A DNA stretch of 64,000 bases from positions 2,232,001-2,296,000 of the forward strand of contig NC_089394.1 in NCBI RefSeq assembly GCF_003171515.1, given 5' to 3'. The stretch is from Pyrenophora tritici-repentis. Its lineage: Eukaryota > Ascomycota > Dothideomycetes > Pleosporales > Pleosporaceae. The notes beneath the pieces were generated by a model, which did not search any database, had not been told where the DNA came from, and was given only the letters and a program-made list of their open reading frames with translations. Positions 34,191-43,975 of the stretch are shown here, in pieces (within the stretch, counting starts at the first letter, position 1; each line of letters opens with the position of its first letter). The position numbers and the translations under genes were made by a program.

Positions 34191-35009
34191 TTACTCCTTC
34201 TCAGTTGCAGGAACTTTCTCCTCCTCAGATGTAGAACCGTCCTCTCCCTTTTCAGTTGCATGTCCCTCCTCTTCCTCGTCTTCATGCTTGCATGCGATGT
34301 TGTCAACGGTGGTTTCCTGCTGGTCTTCCTCGATAGCCTTCATGTCCTCCTTGATAGCCTTGATAAGTCCAGGAGCAGTAGCCGCAACGGCTGCCGCTGT
34401 GGCCGTACCAGCAGCAACACCATTGACAAGTAGAGCACCTGCACCCCCAGCACCAGCGCTCTGCAGGATAGCAAAAGCACTTCCAGCCGCGGCGTTGCCG
34501 ATGCCAGCTTGCGCTGCGGCAGCGGCGGATCCTAGAGTTCATGTCAGTCCAAGACACCTAGGCATTGTATTCAAGAGGGGAGGTAGCATACCAGCAGCAA
34601 CTCCTGTAGCAGTGAACCCAGCCATGCCTAACATTCCCCTCGCAACCGCAATCCCGACAGGTGCAGCAAGCACACACCCCACGACACCGACTGTCTCTTT
34701 GGGATGTTCTTCGACCCATTTCTTGCCACGTACTGCCGCGGTACCAACGTGCTTTCCCGCTTCGTGACCAAAGGCGTCGGCATTCTTCCAGGCCTCGTGC
34801 GCAGCGCCGCCAACGTGTTTACCGACTTCATGGCCAAAGGCATCCATATGCTTCCACGCTTCGCCTACGGCAGGGCCGACATGCTTTCCCGCTTCTTGAC
34901 CGAAGGCATCCAAGTGTTTCCAAGTTTCTCCCAGTGCAGGTCCGACATGCTTTCCCGCTTCCTGACCAAAGCCGTCGAGAGCTTTCCACGCATTGTTGAA
35001 AAAGCCCAT
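34191..35009 (-). CDS. IFI6/IFI27-like (interferon-induced 6-16 family) protein with 22-residue repeats
   Basis: Minus-strand exons 34592-35009 and 34191-34531 give 252 residues. Residues 7-94 are four tandem 22-residue repeats of the pattern (A/T)WKxxDxFGxExGKHVG, predicted amphipathic helices. After a short linker (KKWVEEHPKETVG) comes a glycine/alanine-rich hydrophobic region of about 90 residues. Its motifs (GCVLAAPVGIAVARG, GFTATGVAAGSAAAA, FAILQSAGAGGAGALLVNG) are typical of the Ifi-6-16/ISG12 family, known in animals as membrane proteins of mitochondria or ER. The C-terminal 45 residues are strongly acidic (EDEEEEGHATEKGEDG). The intron sits inside the glycine/alanine-rich core and its removal restores the family motif. 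Likely membrane-associated; function in fungi is unknown. Divergent from the next gene by 1.2 kb. Confidence 0.8.
34728..34991 (-). repeat. Four tandem 66-bp repeats within the IFI6-like gene
   Basis: Encodes the four 22-residue repeats (residues 7-94). At the DNA level the copies share blocks such as GAAGCGGGAAAGCATGT, with differences spread through the unit. Confidence 0.85.
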
Positions 35010-36175
35010 GGTGATGTTGATGTTGCAGGTGCTTTGCTGCGGAGTGGTTTCTTTGGTATTGTGCTGTTTGGGTGAGGAAAAAAAGGTAGTGCGCGGGTAG
35101 CAAACGGAAAAGTGCAGCGTGTGTAACCAGTGCATGATGCGGGGTCATAGTGCAAGTGAAAGCGAGAGGGTCGCGATTGGCGAGGGTGCGAACTGGCAAC
35201 CATGATTTTAGTAATCAGACGAAGGCTGTGATATTAAGATGAAAGCAGGAAAATAAGAGAAGTGGAATTGGAAGAAGAGGTAGAGAAGGATGGCAATAAC
35301 TTGCAGAGTATCGTCACGGTGAGTAGAGAAGAATAGACATGGCCTAAACTATTCTAAGAAAGCTTCACAACAGAAATAAACTAAGGAGAAATTGGCCAAT
35401 TGACATGTATTCGCCCGAGCAAGGTCACGGCTGATGGAGTGAATCGGAGTCCGGGGAAGGAAATTGAGAAAGCGGCACGTGCTGAGCCATGTTTCAAGGT
35501 CCATCTGTGCCGTCATTTCTTATGTTGGCCAAGAAGGAAAATCCGGGCAGCCTTGAGTTTGATCAAGTTGTTTTGAACATGTTGGATGGAGTCTGACAGT
35601 ACGTGGCTGGTGGGTAGGATCAAGGTTCGGCAGGCGGGAAGGAGCTTGAAGCGGAAATGGAGTGTCACGTTCTAGAAGCTTGGCATGGCACACAGTGTGG
35701 ACTCTGGAGGCGAGCGGACCGAATTAGCGTGTCAATAGCAACGGCTTTTTGTGAAGACGGTGAACGCGAGGGTCGTCCTTGTTTGGGTTGATTGAGTTTG
35801 TTGGTTTCTTGGAGGGTTTGGATGTAGACGCGCTGTTTGGTGTGGATGCAGGCAGGTTGGTGGTCCAACTGCTGCAGCTACCGACTGGCATGTTCAGACT
35901 GGACCCTGCGCCGCGTCGCGATACGCTGGACGTCATCTTCTGATCGCCCACTGATGCGGGACAGGGACCAAGCACCTTTACCCACAAGTCGAGGCCAACT
36001 GCGCAGTGCGCCTGTCGCCTGTCAACCAAGCAGGGATTCCGCTATGCTTGACGTGCTTGTGCAGCCCTGTGTTGCGCCTAGGCTGGCGACTGGCGAGCTT
36101 TGTTGACGTTCCCCTTAAACCCTTATATGTCCGCCAGTATGCGCCGCTACTTGTGCCCAGCTGCAGGCCGCCAGC
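35010..36175. other. Divergent promoter region, 1.2 kb
   Basis: Upstream of the IFI6-like gene (left) and the large unknown gene (right). A GCACGTGC element lies near 35476. Open frames overlap extensively in alternative frames and none is supported. Confidence 0.55.
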
Positions 36176-39100
36176 ATGCTTCAAAGACTGCATAACGACA
36201 TGGTTGACGAGAACGTGGGAAAGCTGGAGAGGAAGAGGAGCAAGAGGCAGCGTGTGCTGCGCTTCTTCACTGCATGGAAGCAGAAGCAGCCGCATGAGGT
36301 GTCTGTACGTTGGCCTGTCCCCTCGTTCCGTGGTTATACAATCACTACAGCCTCAACAGGCCAGCGCTAATGCCAAACTTCGGCACACAGACACTGTCCA
36401 AGGACTCGCAACCACTGTCACGCCAGGTCCCCGCCATATCTTCCATATCCGCTCCAGAGCCAGTGGCCAGTCCAGTCCAGCATGGCAGGATGCCTTCCGT
36501 CAAGGAGGGGAAGCAGGAGCGTGTAGTGACACCGCCGCCCCAAGAGACGGTAGAAGAAAAGGCCGAGCCCCTCAGTGAGAGTCAACTGCGCTCCCTCTTC
36601 GCTGGAGCCCCGCGCTTTGGCCTCACAAAGACCGACAGTCGCTCCACACCCACCGTTGCATATCCCTGGAACACTGAGCCCACCACCAAGCATGCCACCG
36701 ACTCAGCACCACTGGCCGAGCCCGCCTTCTCAGCTGCGACCCTGCAGAAGCATCTGCCCAAGACCGAGCAGGTCCCGGGAGCCTCAAAACAATACAATGG
36801 CTACGGAGTGGACGTCGTGGAACTGCCCAACATGCTTGGCGCACAGGGTATCGAGGCAGGCACCATTGGCTTCTCGCATTTCCTAGAATTGCCCAATTCC
36901 GACGTCCTTGTCAACGCGTCAGAACAGTCTCAGTCAGGCAATGGTTATCTCAGCACGAGCACAAACAAAGACGTTATGCAGGCGAACCCCGAGCGCCTAG
37001 GCATACGTCCAGTCGAACTAGGCCTCATCTACGACCGCTTGCTCGAGTTCCAGGATCTTTACGAAACCTTCCACGACAGTCCCGAGCCAATGACTATCCT
37101 CAACAACCAAAGCTCTGGAGATCTCTATGCGAACTTGTTCACCAAATTTCTCACTCCTCCCGGCTATGACGATTCCACCGAAGACCCTACAGGACTACAA
37201 ACACAAATCGCGGCACTGCTCAGGGTTCTGGCATTGGAAGGCGTCTGGTATGACTTCAGTCTTGTCGAATGGAGGATCAGACTGGGACAGATTCTGTGGA
37301 ACGAGCCTGAGCCCACCTCCGACTTCGAGTCACGACCCCTGTGGGCCGAGCGGGAGATACTGCTGCTACAGATTACCCTCGCCTGTGAGCTCCTACTTCG
37401 ACTCGATGCCTTCACAAACGCCGACGCGTCCAATGCCGGTCTGCGACAGCAAATCAATCCCAAGGACATGGAAGCAGTTCTCCAGATGAAGACCACCAAG
37501 ATCGACTGGGATCTGATCCTGGCACGGAGGTTCTTGGACAACATTCTCATCATGAGAGGCAGCGATATACAAGAATCGCCGCAACCAAGGTCTCGCGGTT
37601 TCTTATCACTGTTGGCGCAGGGCATTCACCCTGGACTGCCACAATCGGACCTCATCCTGCTCCCACAGCATCAGGCACGGCAATTCTCAGGGCTGCTTCA
37701 CTTCGCAAACACTATACAGTGGCCTAATATTGACGTCGTTTCGACCGATCTAGCCCGTAAACTGGGAGCACAAGACGACTCCACGGAAGGTAACACTCCG
37801 TCCTCGCCTAGTATAAGGCCGTTTGACTCAAACACTCCTTCTGGAATCAGTGTGTACGGAACGCCGCTGGAAACACCACTCCCGGCTGGACATCAGTTAG
37901 ACAGCTACTTTGGACATGTCGGGAAGCCCTCTCTTCATCGCAACAACTCTCGTGCTCTGCGTATGCCCTTATCCCCGATGGCGACGCTTCCGGAAACAAA
38001 GTCAAAATCCAGTCTGAACAACGTTGGTGGATGGCTTAGTCGATCATACCTGGCCGGACTTGTGCTACCTGGAGAAGCCATCTCGCATTTTCTCATGTCC
38101 ACGCTACTTGAGAACGATAGCACTGCAATTGCAAATCTTGGCGACTCTGCTAATCTGTACGGTGGCTTTACCTTCGGCGGCAGAACATTCTGGAGCAGGA
38201 ACTCTGTCGTTGGCCGGACCCTGGCCTGTGTCAAGGGCTCTACAGAGTGCATGGGGTGGGTATCCTGTCCAAAGCTACCGGAAAACGGCGGCGAGCGATG
38301 GTATTCGATCCACAGCGAGGTTCTTTCAAACACCAACCGGTTGCGAGTAAGAGACGGCTCTGATCTGGTCACTCAGGACTCAGCTATTGTTCCTGGATAT
38401 GCTTTGGACACCGTCAAGTCAGAGGACTTTGTGCTACCTCGAGACCTCGACCCGATACCAACCTCTTCTCTTGCCTTTTCCCAATGGGAGCTCGTTCCGA
38501 TGAACGTGGACCTCATCGATGGAGACAACTGGTCTGGGCCACAGACCGAAAGCGACGTCCATGCTCCATCTATGACGTTTATCCTAGGCGATGCAGCGAC
38601 TAATCACACCATCACGCTTACCTACGATGTCCAGTTCGTTACATCTTGGCCGTGTACTACACCTGCTTCTGCGCTTTCCCAACTCGGGCACCGACCTAAA
38701 GTCATGAGACGTTCAGTCACTGGGACACTGTCGAGATCTTCATCAAAACACACAATGTCACGCCGAAACAGCCATGGTTTCGAGCCACTGCTATCTCATC
38801 CCCCTGATGCTGAGGACCTTACCCCAAAGCGCATGTACGATCCGCCAGAGACGGAGGCCGACGCACTTGCGACAATAAGCAAGCCCATGAACATACATCC
38901 CCTACACAGTTCCTATTCGCATCAGGTTGTGCCAGTCACCGACGTCCTGGATCCTAAATTTGTACTTCCGTTTGCGCTACACACATCCAAGTCTTCGGAA
39001 CGTTTGCTTAGGCTGTCCAATAGCAAGGATAGCGATGAGGAAACGATCAAGAACAACAAGAAGGCGGTGCTTGTGCTAGACGCTCGGTCTTCACCAGATC

Positions 39101-39234
39101 TTGAGTTGCTCGCACGAGCTTGGTGTGCTGAGAACGGACTTCATGCCATCATCAGTCGCGTTGAGCGCACATGCTTAGGCTGTTCTATCCGCGAGGCTCG
39201 AGGTCTAGGGATCAACATTGTCATCCGCGTATGA
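36176..39234 (+). CDS. Large conserved fungal protein (DUF8004-like), 990 aa
   Basis: Exons 36176-36304 and 36391-39234. The 86-bp intron has a GTACGT donor, a GCTAATG branch site and an ACAG acceptor, and joins in phase 0; other acceptors in this stretch put exon 2 out of frame. The protein starts with a very basic helix, GKLERKRSKRQRVLRFF. It continues through GAPRFGLTKTDSRSTPTVAYPWN, GVDVVELPNMLGAQGIE and IGFSHFLELPNSDVL to a core with SYLAGLVLPGEAISHFL, GGFTFGGRTFWSRNSVVGR and KGSTECMGWVSCPKL. The C-terminus ends in ERTCLGCSIREARGLGINIVIR. I recall this combination as a widespread ascomycete family (DUF8004), but the label is from memory. No catalytic motif or membrane segment is obvious. 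Function unknown. Confidence 0.75.
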
Positions 39235-40157
39235 GTTCATGTCAGTCCGACATAGCTGTGATGATGCGCGCTGGCATAATCGCGTTTGCAGCTCCTTTAC
39301 GAAAGGAATGATGTTACGAGGCTTAAGATTGCCAGCATCGAGGGAAAGGCGTCTGGGTATCCTTTTCTAGATTGACACGATGTTTTTTCTCATTTTCCAT
39401 TACCAATGTTTATTTCGAGCGGCATCGAATGCCTTGATCCCCTTTTACTTTCTAATAATGTCAATGTCTGCACGGCGGGCGCGCATACAAGATACCCCAC
39501 ATCATGAATCAATTATATATGCTTCGTTCCAGGTTTTGGCCATTGCATTGCTGTTCCGTTTTCGCCACCCAGGATGTGACTAGTATTTATATCGTCCATG
39601 TTGATGTCAACTAGTCACTGACTTATGTTTCATTGTTCGTCGGTCCACTTAATGATCTTATTTAGCCACACTCGCCTAAACAACGCAATGTCCTTCAGCT
39701 CAACTCCCGAACGTCAAGCGAGTCACATGCCAAGCAAGCTGAATTTGGCGCGCCTGAAATCATCCTCAATTTCTCTCTTCCAGCAATACGATAGCCACAT
39801 TGCGCTAGGCTGGTAGACTGACGGGCTGTGCAAATGGTGGTGGGCATGATGGGTGGCCTTGACGTTAAGCGAGTCACGCGTTGATGCTTTTATAGCGCGA
39901 AGACCCCTAAGTCACCTTTCTTGGTAAAAAAACGACATCAGTACGCGACATTAAGCGACAATAACGGTGACAAGTTTCCCACGTGTTATACCCTCGTATT
40001 CTCTCCAAGACAAAAACCCGGATACGAGGATCATACATACCCTACCTGGATATTGGATACCGACACACTACCCCCTACTTCAACACCAGCCACCCAACTA
40101 CGAAATACCAACATCAACATCAACACCATCAAATAAACCCCATATCCACCACCCAAA
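39235..40157. other. Intergenic
   Basis: 3' flank of the large gene and promoter of the cysteine-rich gene. The last 60 bases are an ACA/CAC-rich leader typical of expressed fungal genes. No other gene was seen. Confidence 0.55.
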
Positions 40158-40421
40158 ATGGCATCAACAATGTCATACACACCCATGAACACCGGCGAAG
40201 AAGACCAACAAGAAAGCGACTACAAGCCCTCGGCCGCCACGGCCGAGCCCATAGGAAACTGCTCCCGCTGTCTCATGAACCTGAATTGCACACTCGCCAT
40301 GCCGTTTTGCATCCAGGCTATCATGGAGTGTTGTTTTAGTATGTGGGAGGGCTGTGGCGAGTGTTGTAGTGGGTGTGATTGTGCTGAGTGTATCAATTCG
40401 TGTACGGCGTGTTGTACGTAA
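40158..40421 (+). CDS. Small cysteine-rich protein, 87 aa
   Basis: Single exon. The first 33 residues are polar; the remaining 54 contain 15 cysteines, many in pairs or CxxC/CxC spacing (CSRCLMNLNC, ECCFSMWEGCGECC, CDCAEC, CTACC). No signal peptide precedes them, so this is not a classical secreted effector. A methionine/leucine-rich segment, LNCTLAMPFCIQAIMECC, between the first cysteine groups could bury in a membrane or a hydrophobic core. Cysteine-rich cytosolic mini-proteins of this kind could bind metal (metallothionein-like) or be palmitoylated; neither is shown. The ATG context (AAAATGG) and the A/C-rich leader upstream support a real gene. No name is offered. Confidence 0.7.
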   Translation: MASTMSYTPMNTGEEDQQESDYKPSAATAEPIGNCSRCLMNLNCTLAMPFCIQAIMECCFSMWEGCGECCSGCDCAECINSCTACCT

Positions 40422-40934
40422 TGTGGGTGTTGGTGGGGATAGGAGGGTGGAGTGGGATGGGTGGGGTTTGGGATTGGTGCTTTATGTCAGGTCTACGGGA
40501 TTGGGGGTTTCGGAGGCGAAAAATCATGGCTTTAAGTTGGATACTGCTGGCTGGTTTATTACGAGATATTCGATAATGTTTCTGGCGCAATGGATGAGAC
40601 TTCCTTTCTGTAAAAAAAAAGCGACGAAAAGTGCTCCTTCCGTTACCAAAGGACAACCCCATAACAGTTTCCTTATAAACCTCACAGTCGTTGTATTTTC
40701 CACATCTTCAACGTCTTCCATACCACCACCAAGCTCACTACCCACCGAGCTGCCATTACTACTTCAACAATCCCGTCACCCGTTACCCATACAAGTATCA
40801 AACGTCCAACAAAAAAAGACAGCACTTCCATCACTTCCCTCTCAACCCAAAACCAACCAACAATACAACACTCGAACGAACCCCTCCGTTCAACATCATT
40901 CAACCACCGAAACCAGACATACATATCAATCGCC
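40422..40934. other. Intergenic with CA-rich leader
   Basis: The first half is GT-rich (3' flank of the cysteine-rich gene). From about 40690 to 40934 the plus strand is depleted in G and rich in C and A, like a transcribed leader. Frames on both strands are composition artefacts. Confidence 0.5.
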
Positions 40935-41102
40935 ATGGACTATTTTAGCTACGTCCCACGCCCCTCACACCCCGCGAATTACAATCTCCGCAACCAGCCA
41001 ATGCAAGTGCCGCCGACTCGAAAGGGATCGCAGGAAGGAATAGCGGTGGGCCCACCAAAGACCGTCAATATCGATTTACGGTACCGTTCTAGAAGAATAT
41101 GA
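40935..41102 (+). CDS. Small ORF, 55 aa, unknown
   Basis: ATG in strong context (CGCCATGGA) directly after a long G-poor, C/A-rich leader. The product is short, basic and proline-rich (MDYFSYVPRPSHPANYNL to IDLRYRSRRI), with no recognised motif. It is listed because of the leader and start context; it may be a chance frame or the first exon of something larger. Confidence 0.35.
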   Translation: MDYFSYVPRPSHPANYNLRNQPMQVPPTRKGSQEGIAVGPPKTVNIDLRYRSRRI

Positions 41103-41505
41103 AGCTGGCGATGAGAAAGGGGATGAAGTGGTTCAAGTCATGTGGGTGTGGAATGTCTAGACGCACTGAGCATTAGACGGATGCCTTGTGACGTATGTAG
41201 TGTGCACGTCAAGGGTATAAGGACAGAAAGAAAGGAGGAGGGGTTTTGCGGTTGGTTGTGAGGTTGAAACTTTAGTATATTGGTAATATCATCTTCACTG
41301 CGAGCCCGTCCCGTTTTGGTCCATCATGGTCCCATGTGATGAGTCAAAAGTGTACATGTAGGGTTCGTTATGGTATTTATGATTTCAATATTCTGACCAT
41401 GAACAGGACTGCCCCGAAATACAGAACTAGGGTATCTGCTAGTACACATTCCAGCGTAGATATACATACCCCTTCCCTCCCCATCTCTTATCCAGCTCAT
41501 CAAAT
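41103..41505. other. Tail-to-tail spacer
   Basis: Lies between the 55-aa ORF and the end of MPC2. No supportable gene. Confidence 0.5.
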
Positions 41506-42131
41506 TTATTTCAGAGCCTTCTCTGCCTTCTGCTCAGCCTTCTCAGCCGTGCGCTTCACGTCCTGCATTTCGCCCTTGGCCTGGCCCTCGGTTTCCTTCA
41601 AGCTCTGGTTGTACATGTAAATGCGACCGACTTGAGTGGCACCGACGCAGAAGACGAGCGAGTTGACAGCGGCCAGAGCAATGTTCTTAGGGCGGATGAC
41701 GAAGCACCAGCGTGTCCAGATGGCGCCTGTGCACATGAGAGCAAAGTTTTGGGTGAAGGAGAGGGATTCGGCGGGACGGGTGAAGTCGGAGGCGCCGGCG
41801 AGGACCATGCCCCATTTCATTACTGGTGCCCTGTTGAGTTTGTTAGCATTTTTTCCTGACTATGTAGTTCTCCAGCTTCGTCCGAATGCCAAAATGTATG
41901 CGCTTCGGACATTGCGGGGAGATGCGCCGGCTTGGATTGAACGAGCACTTGAGAAGGGGAAATTGCGTACCAGAAATGCACCGTCTTGGGCCCAATGGGG
42001 CTGTTCCAGAACTTTGCAAAGCCAGCTGGTTCAGCAGCGCCTGCAGCCGTGTTGACGCCGCGGCGGGCATTTGCGCGCTGGAAGAAGGGTCGGAAGGTGC
42101 TGAAGATGCGGGATCCCGGGCGGAACGACAT
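41506..42131 (-). CDS. MPC2: Mitochondrial pyruvate carrier subunit 2
   Basis: Inner mitochondrial membrane subunit that pairs with Mpc1 to import pyruvate. Minus-strand exons 41971-42131 and 41506-41830 give 161 residues. The N-terminus is rich in Arg, Phe and Ser without acids (MSFRPGSRIFSTFRPFF), fitting a mitochondrial signal. The family core is complete: FWNSPIGPKTVHFWAPVMK, WGMVLAGASDFTRPAE, SFTQNFALMCTGAIWTRW, VIRPKNIALAAVNSL and FCVGATQVGRIYMYN, with two or three membrane helices. The intron splits the Trp codon of the HFW motif. A Lys/Glu-rich helical tail (KGEMQDVKRTAEKAEQ) follows the core. The gene is divergent from NDUFA2 with 294 bp between start codons. Confidence 0.93.
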
Positions 42132-42425
42132 GATGGCTATGTATTTCTTGACAACGCTCGTGGCTTTGGCAATCCAGGGAAATTGGCGTCGAGAACCGGA
42201 ATTGCTCGCGAGTCCTTGAGAATTGACGTTGTTGCGGTCGCGATGTCGGACACACGAGCTTGTTGATAAATCCGGGATTACGATGAATTGGCTCCGGTGG
42301 GGTTAGGCTGTTTGCGGTAAGGCGCGACTTTTGGGAGCTTGACGAACGCTCAAGGTCGTCGGCGGAAGGTGACGACAGAGACGACGAATTGACCCCCGAA
42401 ACACGATTACTTCAGGCCCTCAACA
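42132..42425. promoter_or_regulatory. Bidirectional promoter of MPC2 and NDUFA2
   Basis: The 294 bp between two divergent start codons contain two ATTGG (reverse CCAAT) motifs at 42182-42186 and 42287-42291. CCAAT is the core of the HAP complex site, which controls respiratory genes in fungi. No other gene fits in the interval. Confidence 0.5.
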
Positions 42426-42866
42426 ATGGCGTCCAAAGCTTTCGGAAACGGATTGAAGGAGCTGCGCTTCTTGTTCTGCCAGACTAGCGAGCACAGCGCT
42501 GCGACACGGTATGCGACAACCAAGTGGGAGGATACACGATTGCGGATGCGATGCGCAACGCAAGAGCGGGGGGATGCATATTTGAGAATTCTGGGCTAAT
42601 TTCATGCGCAGGAATTTCCTCACGCGAACCTACCCCACAATGAAGAAGGCCAACCCATCCCTTCCCATCATGATCCGAGAAGCCAGCGGCACCGAGCCCA
42701 CGGTATATGCGCGATTCGGTGCGTTACAAGAGGATGATGAGACACAGGAGTTTAAATACTAATGGTTTGGACAGACTTTGGCAAGGAGCGGAAGCTAGCG
42801 CTCAAGGGACTGGACGACAAGGCCATTGAACAACAAGTCATAGACCTAGTGCAGAAGGGTTCATGA
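42426..42866 (+). CDS. NADH:ubiquinone oxidoreductase B8/10.5-kDa subunit (NDUFA2)
   Basis: Accessory subunit of mitochondrial complex I with a thioredoxin-like fold. Exons 42426-42508, 42612-42718 and 42775-42866 give 93 residues, the usual size. Family motifs are GLKELRFLFCQTSEHSAATR, then RNFLTRTYPTMKKANP, LPIMIREASGTEPTVYARF and FGKERKLALKGLDDKAIEQQV. A single Cys in FCQTS replaces the redox pair of thioredoxins, as in the rest of the family. The last intron carries a TACTAATG branch site. Known fungal members import without a cleaved presequence. Confidence 0.93.
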
Positions 42867-43309
42867 GCATGTTCTGCGGAACAAGACGAAAGAACAATGG
42901 TGTATAGATCAGGAGAGTACAGCAAGATAGCTGGCATACAATCGCATGAATACCCAAGATATTCTTCTTTCACCTCATTCTACGTCACATACCTAGACAT
43001 TCTGCTTTTCACTCCACCAATCCACCCTGTTTCTCCAGATGAAGCAAACTTGATGTCTTGCACAGTTTTTCAGACTCCAACCCCACGCAAACTTCGCTTT
43101 ACGCGTTGCCTCCTAGCCTCCAGCAATGTCTTAGCTCTTACCTCCATGTGAGGAAACCATGTTCCATGTTATTTGCTAAATGTTTAAGCTCATAGTATAT
43201 CTATGTCATCTTTCCGCTGTATTGAACATCATTGCACAGATACCCAGGTACACAAAGTCCAAAAGCCGTGCAAATTCTCCATTTCAATCCCAACCCAATC
43301 TATTCACCC
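42867..43309. other. Intergenic
   Basis: 3' flank of NDUFA2 and leader of the coiled-coil gene. The plus strand is C/A-rich near the right end. The upstream in-frame extension of the next ORF (from 43232) is not supported. Confidence 0.5.
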
Positions 43310-43975
43310 ATGGAACCTCCCACATCCTCTCCCAGCTCCCAAGTCAACAAATTCTTCCGCAACCTGTTCCGCTTCCGTGCCCCCACTCAACTCCCAGAAC
43401 GTAATGATAACGCCCTCGTACCCTCTTCCCCTTCACCAAAAGACACCACCACCTCTAAATTAGTCATCGGCACGCTCTTCGACATCAATAGCCAGCTTAT
43501 GACCTCCTTAGTCTCCATTCGCTCCCAATATCGCGGCCAAAGAGAGCAAATGCGGCAACTCCGTCACCAACACGATAATCTATCCAGCAAGTACTATCAC
43601 ACCCGCTCACAGCATAAGCGCGACATCCAAGCCCGCGACTACAATCGCGAAAGGCAGCTCCACCAACTTAGAATGGAACACCGTATGTCCGTTTTAGATA
43701 TAAAACTTGATTTTAACAGAGAGCGGGAGACGCATAGACAGGCACTTGTTGATGTGAGGAAAGAGGTGGAGGCTGAGTGTGCGGAAGCGATTAGGGCGAG
43801 AGACGAGCGGATTGAGGTGTTGGAGGGGGAGGTTGGGGTGTATGAGAGGATTATGCGGGCGTTGGAGGGGATTCAGGGGCTGGAGTGGGTGCGGAGTGTG
43901 GGGGTAGGGATAGTGAGGAGGGCGAAGAAGGAAGAGAGGAGGATGAGGTTGAGGGTTGAGGGGAGGGATGTGTGA
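43310..43975 (+). CDS. Coiled-coil protein of unknown function, 221 aa
   Basis: Single exon, start at 43310 (MEPPTSSPSS) in context CCCATGG. An N-terminal Ser/Pro-rich part includes VNKFFRNLFRFRAP. From about residue 55, ILVIGTLFDI-like sequence leads into a long heptad-patterned, Arg/Gln/Glu-rich helix (REQMRQLRHQHDNLSSKY, RERQLHQLRMEHRMSVLD, RETHRQALVDVRKEVEAE, RIEVLEGEVGVYERIMRA) up to a basic C-terminus. It is probably a cytoplasmic coiled-coil protein. Codon and base use change sharply along the gene, C-rich at the 5' end and G-rich on the plus strand at the 3' end, which is unusual. No family recognised. Confidence 0.6.
   Translation: MEPPTSSPSSQVNKFFRNLFRFRAPTQLPERNDNALVPSSPSPKDTTTSKLVIGTLFDINSQLMTSLVSIRSQYRGQREQMRQLRHQHDNLSSKYYHTRSQHKRDIQARDYNRERQLHQLRMEHRMSVLDIKLDFNRERETHRQALVDVRKEVEAECAEAIRARDERIEVLEGEVGVYERIMRALEGIQGLEWVRSVGVGIVRRAKKEERRMRLRVEGRDV

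Noticed and set aside
34183..34767. 194-codon plus-strand frame, alanine- and proline-rich
   Set aside because: Exact antisense of the IFI6-like gene; the minus-strand frame has family motifs and correct splicing.
36006..36578. 190-codon plus-strand frame overlapping the start of the 990-aa gene
   Set aside because: It covers the intron and the first part of exon 2 in another frame; the GTACGT/CTAAT/ACAG intron restores the conserved frame instead.
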